This document shows positions 20,168-30,467 of a DNA stretch of 32,740 nt, piece by piece (the first letter of the stretch is position 1; every line of letters begins with the position of its first letter). This DNA is from Purshia tridentata. Taxonomy: Eukaryota; Streptophyta; Magnoliopsida; Rosales; Rosaceae. The stretch lies in assembly GCA_003254885.1 (NCBI GenBank), contig QANT01004341.1, forward strand, positions 1-32,740, read 5' to 3'. The translations under genes were made by a program, and so were the position numbers. The notes beneath the pieces were generated by a model. The model worked only from the letters and a program-made list of their open reading frames with translations, was not told the DNA's origin and did no database searches.

Positions 20168-22665
20168 TCTGGATGTTTCCTTTGCGATGGGGATCATTGG
20201 GCTAGGGATTGCCCAAGGAGGAAAGCTTTGAGCGCACTCGCGACAAAGCTTGACGAGGAATGCCTTAGTGGGGATAACTCTAAGGTAGGATCCCTACAAC
20301 TTCTTAATGCTGCTAAGGGGCATAGGGAATTACCCAAGCAGCAAAACAAAGGTCTCATGTACTTGGACGTGAACATCAACAACAAGTTCACCCAAGCCAT
20401 GGTAGACACCGGAGCCACGCACAACTTCATTTCCCTAGATGAAGCCAAGAAATTGGGACTTGAAGTGACCCAAGGAGGCGGGTGGCTGAAGGCCGTCAAC
20501 TCAGAGGCCAAGGCCGTGCATGGCATTGCTCGTGGGGTAGACGTTCGCATTGGCGAATGGAGGGGTACCCTCGACTTATCTGTGGTACCAATGGATGACT
20601 TCAAAGTTGTCCTTGGCATGGAGTTCTTGCGGAAGGGAAATGCTACTATCCTTCCCGCTTTGGATGCAATATGCCTGAATGGAGGAAGTCTTCCATGCCT
20701 AGTCCCTGTCAAAGCCAAGGCAAGGTCATCCAAAATATTGTCGGCCATGCAACTCTCTAAAGGATTAAAGAGGCATGAACCGACTTACTTAGCATCGTTG
20801 GTAGAAGAAGATGCTAATGATAGGGGCCAGCTGCCAAAGGAAGTTTCTAGAGTCCTCAAGGAGTTCGAGGACGTGATGCCGCCAGAACTACCGAGAAGGT
20901 TGCCACCTAGGAGGGAGGTGGACCACAAGATTGAGTTAGAACCGGGAGCCAAGCCGCCATCAATGTCTCCATACAGGATGGCACCACCAGAGTTGGAGGA
21001 ACTAAGGAAACAACTCAAAGAGCTGTTGGATGCGGGATTCATACAACCATCGAAAGCTCCTTATGGTGCTTCAGTATTGTTCTAGAAGAAGGCAGATGGG
21101 TCTCTTCGCCTATGCATTGACTATCGAGCTCTAAACAAGGTAACCATCAAGAACAAGTATCCTATTCCTCTGATAGCGGATCTCTTCGACCAATTGGGTG
21201 GAGCGAAGTATTTTTCTAAACTTGATTTGAGGTCGGGATACTACCAAGTCCGCATAGCCGAAGGAGACGAGGCCAAGACTACATGTGTGACCAGCAAAAC
21301 GTTGGAGGAGCACATCGAGCATCTAAGGAAAGTGTTCCAAGTATTGAGGGAAAACCAGTTGTATGTGAAGCTGGAGAAGTGTTCTTTCGCCTTACAAGAG
21401 GTGAACTTCTTGGGACACAAGATTAGCCAAGGGGTTATCAAGATGGACGAGAAGAAAGTCCAAGCCATCCGAGACTGGGAGTCGCCAACCAAGGTAACAG
21501 AGTTACGGTCATTCCTTGGGTTGGTAAATTACTATAGGCGGTTCATCAAGGGATACTCAGGGCGAGCATCACCACTTACAGATCTTCTAAAGAAGAAGTC
21601 TACTTGGGAGTGGACTGAGAAGTGCCAGCAGGCTTTCAAAGATCTGAAAGAGGCAGTTACAAGGGGTCCTGTACTTAGCTTGCCAGATTATAGCAAGCCA
21701 TTTGAGGTACACACTGATGCATCCGACTTCGCCATAGGAGGAGTTCTTATACAAGATGGACACCCTATAGCCTACGAGAGTCGGAAGCTAAACGACACAG
21801 AGAGGCGATACACAGTGCAAGAGAAGGAGATGACAGCCATCATTCATTGCCTAAGGACGTGGAGGCACTACTTGCTGGGGTCTAGATTCGTGGTGAAGAC
21901 AGACAACGTAGCTACGAGCTACTTTCAGACCCAGAAGAAGCTGAGTCCTAAGCAAGCACGGTGGCAAGATTTTCTGGCGGAGTTCGACATGGTCCTTGAA
22001 TACAAGCCAGGAAGAACCAACCATGTGGCAGATGCACTGAGTCGCAAGGCCGAGCTAGCTTCCATGAAGCCTGAAATGCTCAACTCTCTGAGTCAACTTC
22101 AGAGTACACTCCTTGGTAGGATCAAGGAGGGGCTAAGTCATGACCATATCGCAAAGCAGCTCATAGATATGGTTAAGGAAGGGAAAACTCGGCGCTTCTG
22201 GCTTAAGGATGGGTTGCTCTATGCCCAAGGAAATCGATTGTACGTGCCTAAATGGAGCAACTTAAGGAGGGAGCTTATCAAGGAGTGCCACGACACCAAG
22301 TGGGCAGGACATCCAGGTCAGCGTCGAACACTTGCATTAGTAAGTGATACCTACTATTGGCCTCAGATGAAGGATGATGTAGAGGCCTACGTGAAGACTT
22401 GTCTTGTATGTCAACAAGACAAGGTTGAACAAAGAAGCCCTGGAGGATTGTTGGAGCCGCTCCCTATTCCAGAGAGACCATGGGAAAGTGTCTCAATGGA
22501 CTTTATCTGCGCCTTGCCTAAGTCGGAAGGATTGGGTTCGATCATGGTGGTGGTCGATAGGTTCTCTAAGTATGGAACCTTCATAGCAGCACCCACCGAC
22601 TGTACGGCGGAAGAGGCAGCAAGATTGTTCATGAAGAACGTGGTTAAGTACTGGGGAGTACCAAC

Positions 22666-22825
22666 GAGCATCATCAGTGACCGAGACCCTCGATTCACGG
22701 GGCGATTTTGGACGGAGTTATTCAAACTCTTGGGGTCCGAACTAAGAGCATCATCAGTGACCGAGACCCTCGATTCACGGAGCGGTTCTGGACAGAGTTA
22801 TTCAAACTCTTGGGGTCCGAACTAC
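22666..22825. repeat. 80-bp tandem duplication in integrase 2
   Basis: Units at 22666-22745 and 22746-22825 both start GAGCATCATCAGTGACCGAG and cover the second catalytic Asp (SDRDPRF). The duplication shifts the frame. Confidence 0.92.
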
Positions 22826-23656
22826 ACTTCTCTACTAGCTTTCACCCACAAACTGATGGCCAAACCGAGCGGGTGAATGCTCTGTTAGAGTTATATTTGA
22901 GGCATTTCGTAAGTGCCAACCAGAAGAATTGGGTCAAGTTGCTGGATGTGGCCCAGTTCTCATATAACTTGCAGAAGAGTGAGTCCACCAACCATAGTCC
23001 CTTTGAGTTGGCTACGGGACGCCAACCAAATACACCACATACGCTTGTTGGTGGCTACACAGGGAGAAGCCCGGGGGCTTATCATCTTGCCAAGGGATGG
23101 CACGAGGAAGCGGAATTGGCAAGATCGTACCTCACCAAGGCCGCTCGACGCATGAAGAAATGGGCGGATAAAAAGAGGCGACAAGTGGAGTACCAGGTAG
23201 GAGATTTAGTCCTTGTAAAACTTCTACCTCAACAATTCAAAGTCTTTCGGAAAGTGCACAAGGGACTGGTGAGGAAGTACGAGGGACCATTCCCAATTAT
23301 AAAGAAAGTAGGAAAAGTGTCCTACAAAGTCCAGCTACCACCTCGACTCAAGATCCATCCGGTCTTCCACGTGAGTTATCTGAAGCCATATAATGAAGAC
23401 ATGGAAGATCCAAGTCGAAGTGTTTCGGATCGAGCGCCTACCGCAGTAGTCACTTCCTTTGACAAGGATGTCGACTACATCATGGCCGATAGAGTTATCA
23501 GAAGGCGCGGAGTCCACCCTTATACCGAGTATCTGGTAAAGTGGAAGGACTTGCCAGAGACTGAGGCGAGCTGGGAACGTGAAGATCTACTGTGGCAATT
23601 CCCCGAGCACATACGGAAGTTCAAAGAGGAGGGCTCGACGAGGGCGTCGACTGCAT

Positions 23657-23669
23657 AGGTGGGGGAGAG
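23657..23669 (+). other. Polypurine tract of element 2
   Basis: AGGTGGGGGAGAG overlaps the gag-pol stop codon and abuts LTR-C. Confidence 0.88.
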
Positions 23670-24196
23670 TGTCACAACCCAACAATTTTGGTGCAAAACC
23701 CATGAAAAATGAGGTTTTTCTACATAGGCCCAGCCCAAGTTCTAGAGAATTCCACCAAGTTCAAGAATTAAGGACAAGGCCAATTTCTAGAGAACTCTTC
23801 AAAGTTCTAGCATATGGAAGTCTCTAGAACCATTCTAGAAAAGTGTAGATAAATATCTAAGAAAGGTGTAGAATAGAGAAAATTCTAGAACCACCCATAG
23901 ATGGGTGACACTTGTGTAGTTTTTAGCCATTGGATTAACCTCCTCAAGCCTATAAATAGGAGGAGGCACCTCATTTGTAACCATCAAGCAAATCAAAGCT
24001 AATTCAAGCTATCAATACAAGTTCTCTACTTAGCTTTCTCAAAGTGTTCTCTTCTTGTCTTTCTCTCTCAAGGCGTTGTGTCTTTGGGGTTCGAGGAAAC
24101 TCTCAAGCACATTGGAGGCTGACTTAGGTGACAAAAAGGGGAGTCGTCTAAGTGCCATCACGGTCATCTAGCAAGGGTAAGTCTAGGTGCGTGACA
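23670..24196 (+). repeat. Chromovirus LTR-C (527 bp, short subtype), shared by elements 2 and 3
   Basis: TGTCACAACC to GCGTGACA. Preceded by a polypurine tract and followed by a primer site, so it can act as 3' LTR of one element and 5' LTR of the next. It lacks the 69-bp segment between GTGTAGAA repeats. Shares TCAAGCCTATAAAT and other variants with LTR-B. Confidence 0.92.
23878..23958 (+). promoter_or_regulatory. LTR-C heat-shock element and TATA box
   Basis: GAAAATTCTAGAA at 23878-23890 is a perfect three-unit site. TATAAATA lies at 23951-23958. Confidence 0.65.
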
Positions 24197-24199
24197 AAG

Positions 24200-24211
24200 T
24201 GGTATCAGAGC
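24200..24211 (+). other. Primer-binding site of element 3 (tRNA-iMet)
   Basis: TGGTATCAGAGC, three bases after LTR-C. The leader up to the gag ATG is 17 bp shorter than in element 1. Confidence 0.92.
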
Positions 24212-24232
24212 CAAAGTTACGAAGAGAGAATA

Positions 24233-27200
24233 ATGTCGGAAGTGGAGAACGTTGTTGAGATCGCTCCCAAGGTTGGGAAGAAGCGTGAGAAGTCAAGGGA
24301 CATCATGTCTAGCTACGAGGCAAGGCTTGCCAAGATTGAGCTCGCTGTGGCGGACTTTCGCAATGCTCTTGAGGAGATGCGAGAGGAAGTCACAGAGGAG
24401 ATCACCAAGGATGTCAGAGGTGACTTGCTAGCTACTATGAATGAGCTAGCACAACAACATGAGCAAGCTCGGGTGGAGCATAAGACTCATGTTAAGGAAG
24501 TCGTGGAGACCCTCCAAGCTCAAGTCGAGGAAATGCGAGGCGATTGGGCTTTATGGAAGAGGGCCATGGCGAATGATGGGGCGCCTAACCATGGATCTCA
24601 GAAGGTCAAAACTCCTGAACCTAAGACCTACAATGGGTCTAGGAGCGCTAGGGAGTTGGACAACTTTCTGTTCAATGTGGAGCAGTACTTCGAGGCAGTC
24701 TCTATCACGGATGAGAGGGCAAAAATTAGAGTGGCGACCATGTACCTCACCGACACGGCTACGCTATGGTGGAGGCGTCGACATGCCGACATCGAAAAAG
24801 GTACGTGCACTATCGATACTTGGGATCAATTCAAGAATGAATTAAAGAAACAGTTCTATCCCGAGAATGTTGAGCATCTAGCTAGGAAGAATCTTAAGCG
24901 GCTAAAGCACACGGGAAGTCTACGCGACTATGTCAAAGAATTCTCATCCCTCATGTTGGAAATCCCCGACATGGCGGACAAGGAGTTGTTGTTCAACTTC
25001 ATGGATGGACTACAACCGTGGGTGGAACAAGAGTTGCATCGACGAGGTGTGCAAGACTTAGCTAGCGCGATGGCCGCAGCAGAGCAACTTGTCGAATTCA
25101 AGAAGAGCGATTCTTCCAAGTCCAAGCCCTCATCCTCCAAGAGTAGTTACCCCAAAGGTGGGGGAGACAAGGCCTCGAGCCACAAGGAAGGTACGTCCAA
25201 ACCACCTTCTCATAAGAAAACTTTTAAGAGTTTCGAGAAAGGGGACAAGGGTGGTAAGGACCACAAACCCCGTTCTGGATGTTTCCTTTGCGATGGGGAT
25301 CATTGGGCTAGGGATTGCCCAAGGAGGAAAGCTTTGAGCGCACTCGCGACAAAGCTTGACGAAGAATGCCTTAGTGGGGATAACTCTAAGGTAGGATCCC
25401 TACAACTTCTTAATGCTGCTAAGGGGCATAGGGAATTACCCAAGCAGCAAAACAAAGGTCTCATGTACTTGGACGTGAACATCAACAACAAGTTCACCCA
25501 AGCCATGGTAGACACCGGAGCCACGCACAACTTCATTTCCCTAGATGAAGCCAAGAAATTGGGACTTGAAGTGACCCAAGGAGGCGGGTGGCTGAAGGCC
25601 GTCAACTCAGAGGCCAAGGCCGTGCATGGTATTGCTCGTGGGGTAGACGTTCGCATTGGCGAATGGAGGGGTACCCTCGACCTATCTGTGGTACCAATGG
25701 ATGACTTCAAAGTTGTCTTCGGCATGGAGTTCTTGCGGAAGGGAAATGCTACTATCCTTCCCGCTTTGGATGCAATATGCCTGAATGGAGGAAGTCTTCC
25801 ATGCCTAGTCCCTGCCAAAGCCGAGGCAAGGTCATCCAAAATATTGTCGGCCATGCAACTCTCTAAGGGATTAAAGAGGCATGAACCGACTTACTTAGCA
25901 TCGCTGGTAGAAGAAGATACTAATGATAGGGGCCAGCTGCCAAAGGAAGTTTCTATCGACTTATCTGTGGTACCAATGGATGACTTCAAATTTGTCTTCG
26001 GCATGGAGTTCTTGCGGAAGGGAAATGCTACTATCCTTCCCGCTTTGGATGCAATATGCCTGAATGGAGGAAGTCTTCCATGCCTAGTCCCTGCCAAAGC
26101 CAAGGCAAGGTCATCCAAAATATTGTCGGCCATGCAACTCTCTAAGGGATTAAAGAGGCATAAACCGACTTACTTAGCATCGTTGGTAGAAGAAGATGCT
26201 AATGATAAGGGCCAGCTGCCAAAGGAAGTTTCTAGGGTCCTCAAGGAGTTTGAGGACGTGATGCCGCCAGAACTACCGAGAAGGTTGCCGCCTAGGAGGG
26301 AGGTGGACCACAAGATTGAGCTAGAACCGGGAGCCAAGCCGCCATCAATGTCTCCATACAGGATGGCACCACCAGAGTTGGAGGAACTAAGGAAACAACT
26401 CAAAGAGCTGTTGGATGCGGGATTCATACAACCATCGAAAGCCCCTTATGGTGCTCCAGTATTGTTCCAGAAGAAGGCAGATGGATCTCTTCGCCTATGC
26501 ATTGACTATCGAGCTCTAAATAAGGTAACCATCAAGAACAAGTATCCTATTCCTCTGATAGCGGATCTCTTCGACCAATTGGGTGGAGCGAAGTATTTCT
26601 CTAAACTTGATTTGAGGTCGGGATACTACCAAGTCCGCATAGCCGAAGGAGACGAGGCCAAGACTACATGTGTGACTAGGTATGGTGCTTTTGAGTTCCT
26701 AGTAATGCCATTTGGTCTCACAAATGCACCAGCCACGTTTTGCACCTTGATGAACAAGTTATTCTACCCTTACTTGGACAAGTTCGTGGTAGTATACTTG
26801 GATGATATAGTGGTTTATAGCAAAACATTGGAGGAGCACATCGAGCATCTAAGGAAAGTGTTCCAAGTATTGAGGGAAAACCAGTTGTATGTGAAGCTGG
26901 AGAAGTGTTCTTTCGCCTTACAAGAGGTGAACTTCTTGGGACACAAGATCAGCCAAGGGGTTATCAAGATGGACGAGAAGAAAGTCCAAGCCATCCGAGA
27001 CTGGGAGGCGCCAACCAAGGTAACGGAGTTACGGTCATTCCTTGGGTTGGTAAATTACTATAGGCGGTTCATCAAGGGATACTCAGGGCGAGCATCACCA
27101 CTTACAGATCTTCTAAAGAAGAAGTCTACTTGGGAGTGGACTGAGAAGTGCCAGCAGGCTTTCAAAGATCTGAAAGAGGCAGTGACAAAGGGTCCTGTAC

Positions 27201-29104
27201 TTAGCTTGCCAGATTATAGCAAGCCATTCGAGGTACACACTGATGCATCCGACTTCGCTATAGGAGGAGTTCTCGTGCAAGATGGACACACTATAGCCTA
27301 CGAGAGTCGGAAGCTAAACGACACAGAGAGGTGATACACAGTGCAAGAGAAGGAGATGACAGCCATCATTCATTGCCTAAGGACGTGGAGGCACTACTTG
27401 CTGGGGTCTAGATTCATGGTAAAGACAGACAACGTCGCTACTAGCTACTTTCAGACCCAGAAAAAGCTGAGTCCTAAGCAAGCACGGTGGCAAGATTTCC
27501 TGGCGGAGTTTGACATGGTCCTTGAATACAAGCCAGGAAGAACCAACCATGTGGCAGATGCACTGAGTCGCAAGGCCGAGCTAGCTTCCACGAAGCTTGA
27601 AATGCTCAACTCTCTGAGTCAACTTCAGAGTACACTCCTTGGTAGGATCAAGAAGGGGCTAAGTCATGACCATATTGCAAAGTAGCTCATGGATATGGTC
27701 AAGGAAGGGAAAACTCGGCGCTTCTGGCTTAAGGATGGGTTGGTCTATGCCCAAGGAAATCGATTGTACGTGCCTAAATGGAGCAACTTAAGGAGGGAGC
27801 TTATCAAGGAGTGCCACGACACCAAGTGGGCAGGACATCTAGGTCAGCGTCGAACCCTTGCATTAATAGGTGATACCTACTATTGGCCTCAGATGAAGGA
27901 TGATGTAAAGGCCTACGTGAAGACTTGTCTTGTATGTCAACAAGACAAGGTTGAACAAAGAAGCCCTGGAGGATTGTTGGAGCCGCTCCCTATTCCAGAG
28001 AGACCAGGGGAAAGTGTCTCAATGGACTTTATCTGCGCCTTGCCTAAGTCGGAAGGATTGGGTTCGATCATGGTGGTGGTCGATAGGTTCTATAAGTATG
28101 GAACCTTCATAGCAGCACCCACCGACTGTACGGCGGAAGAGGCAGCAAGATTGTTCATGAAGAACGTGGTTAAGTACTAGGGAGTGCCAACGAGCATCAT
28201 TAGTGACCGAGACCCTCGATTCACGGGGCGATTCTGGACGGAGTTATTCAAACTCTTGGGGTCCGAACTACACTTCTCTACTAGCTTTCACCCACAAACT
28301 GATGGCCAAACCGAGCGGGTGAATGCTCTGTTAGAGTTATACTTGAGGCATTTCGTAAGTGCCAACCAAAAGAATTGGGTCAAGCTGCTGGATGTGGCCC
28401 AGTTCTCATATAACTTGCAGAAGAGTGAGTCCACCAACCATAGTCCCTTTGAGTTGGCTACGGGACGCCAACCAAATACACTACATACGCTTGTTGGTGG
28501 CTACACAAGGAGAAGCCCGAGGGCTTATCATCTCGCCAAGGCGTGGCACGAGGAAGCGGAATTGGCAAGATCGTACCTCACCAAGGCCGCCCGACGCATG
28601 AAGAAATGGGCGGATAAAAAGAGGCGACGAGTGGAGTACCAGGTAGGAGACGTAGTCCTTGTAAAACTTCTACCTCAACAATTCAAAGCCTTTCGGAAAG
28701 TGCACAAGGGACTGGTGAGGAAGTACGAGGGGCCATTCCCAATTATAAAGAAAGTAGGAAAAGTGTCCTACAAAATTTAGCTACCACCTCGACTCAAGAT
28801 CCATCCGGTCTTCCACGTGAGTTATCTGAAGCCATATAATGAAGACATGGAAGATCCAAGTCGAAGTGTTTCGGATCGAGCGCCTACCACAGTAGTCACT
28901 TCCTTTGACAAGGATGTCGACTACATCATGGCCGATAGAGTTATCAGAAGGCGCGGAGTCCAACCTTATACCGAGTATCTGGTAAAGTGGAAGGACTTGC
29001 CAGAGACTGAGGCGAGCTGGGAACGTGAAGATCTACTGTGGCAATTCCCCGAGCACATACGAAAGTTCAAAGAGGAAGACTCGACGAGGGCGTCGACCGC
29101 ATAG
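24233..29104 (+). pseudogene. Chromovirus gag-pol 3, best preserved copy, four in-frame stops
   Basis: One frame of 1,624 codons from ATG 24233 ([13 protein letters not shown]) to TAG 29102-29104, with no frameshift. The frame is open further upstream through the primer site, but without an ATG. Approximate landmarks: zinc knuckle Cys 350, protease Asp 427 (VDTGATHNF), reverse transcriptase YLDD 855-858, RNase H Asp 1004, integrase D1265, D1325 and E1361 (35 residues between the last two, as in D,D-35-E enzymes), GPF/Y module, then chromodomain about 1562-1612. Premature stops are at 27332 (TGA), 27683, 28178 and 28778 (TAG), all downstream of the first RNase H Asp. A 279-bp in-frame duplication (25677-26234) repeats 93 residues after the protease active site. 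Gag, protease and reverse transcriptase are therefore uninterrupted by stops, while integrase is broken. Confidence 0.93.
25677..26234. repeat. 279-bp in-frame tandem duplication in protease/linker of gag-pol 3
   Basis: Units 25677-25955 and 25956-26234 each encode the segment from [11 protein letters not shown] to GQLPKEVS. The copies differ at several bases, so they have diverged or came from two different templates. The catalytic VDTGA lies upstream and is single. Confidence 0.92.
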
Positions 29105-29115
29105 GTGGGGGAGAG
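29103..29115 (+). other. Polypurine tract of element 3
   Basis: AGGTGGGGGAGAG, overlapping the stop codon and abutting LTR-D. Confidence 0.88.
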
Positions 29116-29721
29116 TGTCACAACCTAGCAATTTTGGTGCAAAACCCATGAAAAATGAGGTTTTTCTACATAGGCCAAGCCCAAGTTCTAGAAAGTCCCA
29201 CAAAGTTCAAGAATTAAGGGTAAGGCAAATTTCTAGAGAACTCTTCAAAGTTCTAGTATATAGAAGTCTCTAGAACCATTCTAGAGAAGTGTAAATAAAT
29301 ATCTAAGAAAGGTGTAGAACCTCTTAGAACATGGAATACTCTAGAAGTATTCTAGAAGCTTGTAAGTAGATAAAAGAAAAGTGTAGAATATGGAAGATTC
29401 TAGAACCACCCTTAGATGGGTGACACTTGTATAGTTTCTAACCATTGGATTAACCTCCTCAAAGCCTATAAATAGGAGGAGGCACCTCATTTGTAACCAT
29501 CCAAGCTAATCTAAGCAAGTCTAAGCAATTCAAGCTATCAATACAAGTTCTCTACTTTGCTTTCTCCAAGTGTTCTCTTCTTGTCTTTCTCTCTCAAGGC
29601 GTTGTGTCTTTGGGGTTCGAGGAAACTCTCAAGCACATTGGAGGCTGACTTAGGTGGCAAAAAGGGAGTCGTCTAAGTGCCATCACGGTCATCTAGCAAG
29701 GGTAAGTCTAGGTGCGTGACA
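29116..29721 (+). repeat. Chromovirus LTR-D (606 bp, long subtype)
   Basis: TGTCACAACCTAGC to GCGTGACA. Nearly identical to LTR-A, including the 69-bp segment missing from LTR-B and LTR-C. Terminal bases are intact. The following bases TAAAG do not match the left flank of LTR-A. Confidence 0.92.
29393..29474 (+). promoter_or_regulatory. LTR-D heat-shock element and TATA box
   Basis: GAAGATTCTAGAA at 29393-29405 is a perfect GAAnnTTCnnGAA site. TATAAATA lies at 29467-29474. Confidence 0.65.
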
Positions 29722-30467
29722 TAAAGCTGCACAAAAATCAAAATGTAACACACTGAAACCAACTTTGACAAACAACCCCAAAGAGGGAAGGTGGAAGTTC
29801 TTACAATACGAAAAAAAAGGTCACTGGAGTGATGGATCGACATGAAAGAACAAAAACCTCTAATGACTGTAATAGAGACGTAGCTTACTACACATAACTA
29901 GTGCATATTCTAATGTAAGAGACCTTTTCCTGTCCATAGAATTTTTTTTACAGGAAAGCCACAACCTCACGAGGAGGTGGCTTCAGGACTTCATGATGTA
30001 AAAAATGTACAGAAGACACTAGAGTGAAACCCTGAAAGTGATTGTAGTTTCAGGTTTATAGATGTGAAGCTCGTATGTCAAACAAGTCAGAAGATGAGAT
30101 GCAACATAAGTTGCTACAATCACTGATGAAATTGATGTTTCGGTAAGTTGCATATTATCTAATCAAGCCTGAAGATTGAAGAATAATTGAACATAAGGGA
30201 AAATATGGAAAATTTACTAATAATTTGCTTTTGACTGTGCCTCAATATCTGGTAAATAACATGATTAAGTGTTACTAAAACATTGAATAACATGATATAT
30301 AACTTTCCCAAGTCTTATACAAAGTCATCCATAAGACAGAACTTAGCTATTCAGTGAATGCCAAGTTGAATTATTAACAATGATAGTGTTCAACAGAGCA
30401 ATGCTCAAACAAATTCACAATTAGAGGACAAGGGGAAAAAAGGGTACAAGAAGATCACTAAAGTAGC
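29722..30467. other. Spacer between the array and the small minus-strand gene
   Basis: AT-rich, no open frame of note. The right part probably holds the 3' untranslated region and poly(A) site of the leftward gene that ends at 30468; no clear signal was singled out. Confidence 0.5.

Larger units (their letters stand above)
18838..23658 (+). pseudogene. Chromovirus gag-pol 2, duplications and loss of the RT active site
   Basis: Starts at ATG 18838; the leader (CTAAGGAGAGAGAATA) begins only after the N at 18821, so primer site and 5' LTR are not attached. Domain order is as in gag-pol 1 and it keeps the complete chromodomain (YTEYLVKWKDLPETEASWE), ending at TAG 23656-23658. Lesions: a 46-bp duplication at 19008-19099 shifts the frame. 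A 240-bp in-frame duplication (19688-20167) doubles the Ser/Lys-rich gag linker upstream of the zinc knuckle. TAG at 21083 precedes reverse transcriptase, at the same codon as in gag-pol 1. At about 21294 a 141-bp in-frame deletion removes 47 residues including the YLDD catalytic motif. An 80-bp duplication at 22666-22825 shifts the frame in the integrase core. This copy could not encode active reverse transcriptase. Confidence 0.92.
12953..29721 (+). mobile_element. Head-to-tail array of three Ty3/gypsy chromovirus elements with four LTRs
   Basis: Order: LTR-A (12953-13557), gag-pol 1, 25S rRNA piece, LTR-B (18221-18732), 25S rRNA piece, gag-pol 2, LTR-C (23670-24196), gag-pol 3, LTR-D (29116-29721). 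All run on the plus strand. LTR-C serves as 3' LTR of element 2 and 5' LTR of element 3, with a polypurine tract before it and a primer site after it. The integrase ends in a chromodomain, which defines chromoviruses. Short LTRs and an iMet primer fit the Galadriel clade, but the clade is inference. The five bases outside LTR-A (CCACT) and LTR-D (TAAAG) do not match, so the array is not one simple insertion. Confidence 0.9.

Noticed and set aside
24152..24232. Upstream in-frame extension of gag-pol 3 across the primer-binding site
   Set aside because: The frame is open but has only a GTG. The ATG at 24233 matches the start in the other two copies.
14682..25854. Antisense open frame of 184 codons ([10 protein letters not shown]...) present opposite the protease region in all three elements
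   Set aside because: It is conserved only because the sense protease/gag sequence is conserved. No promoter, domain or codon signal supports antisense translation.
29722..30467. Possible target duplication of the chromovirus array at its right edge
   Set aside because: TAAAG after LTR-D does not match CCACT before LTR-A, nor any 4-6 base shift that I tried.
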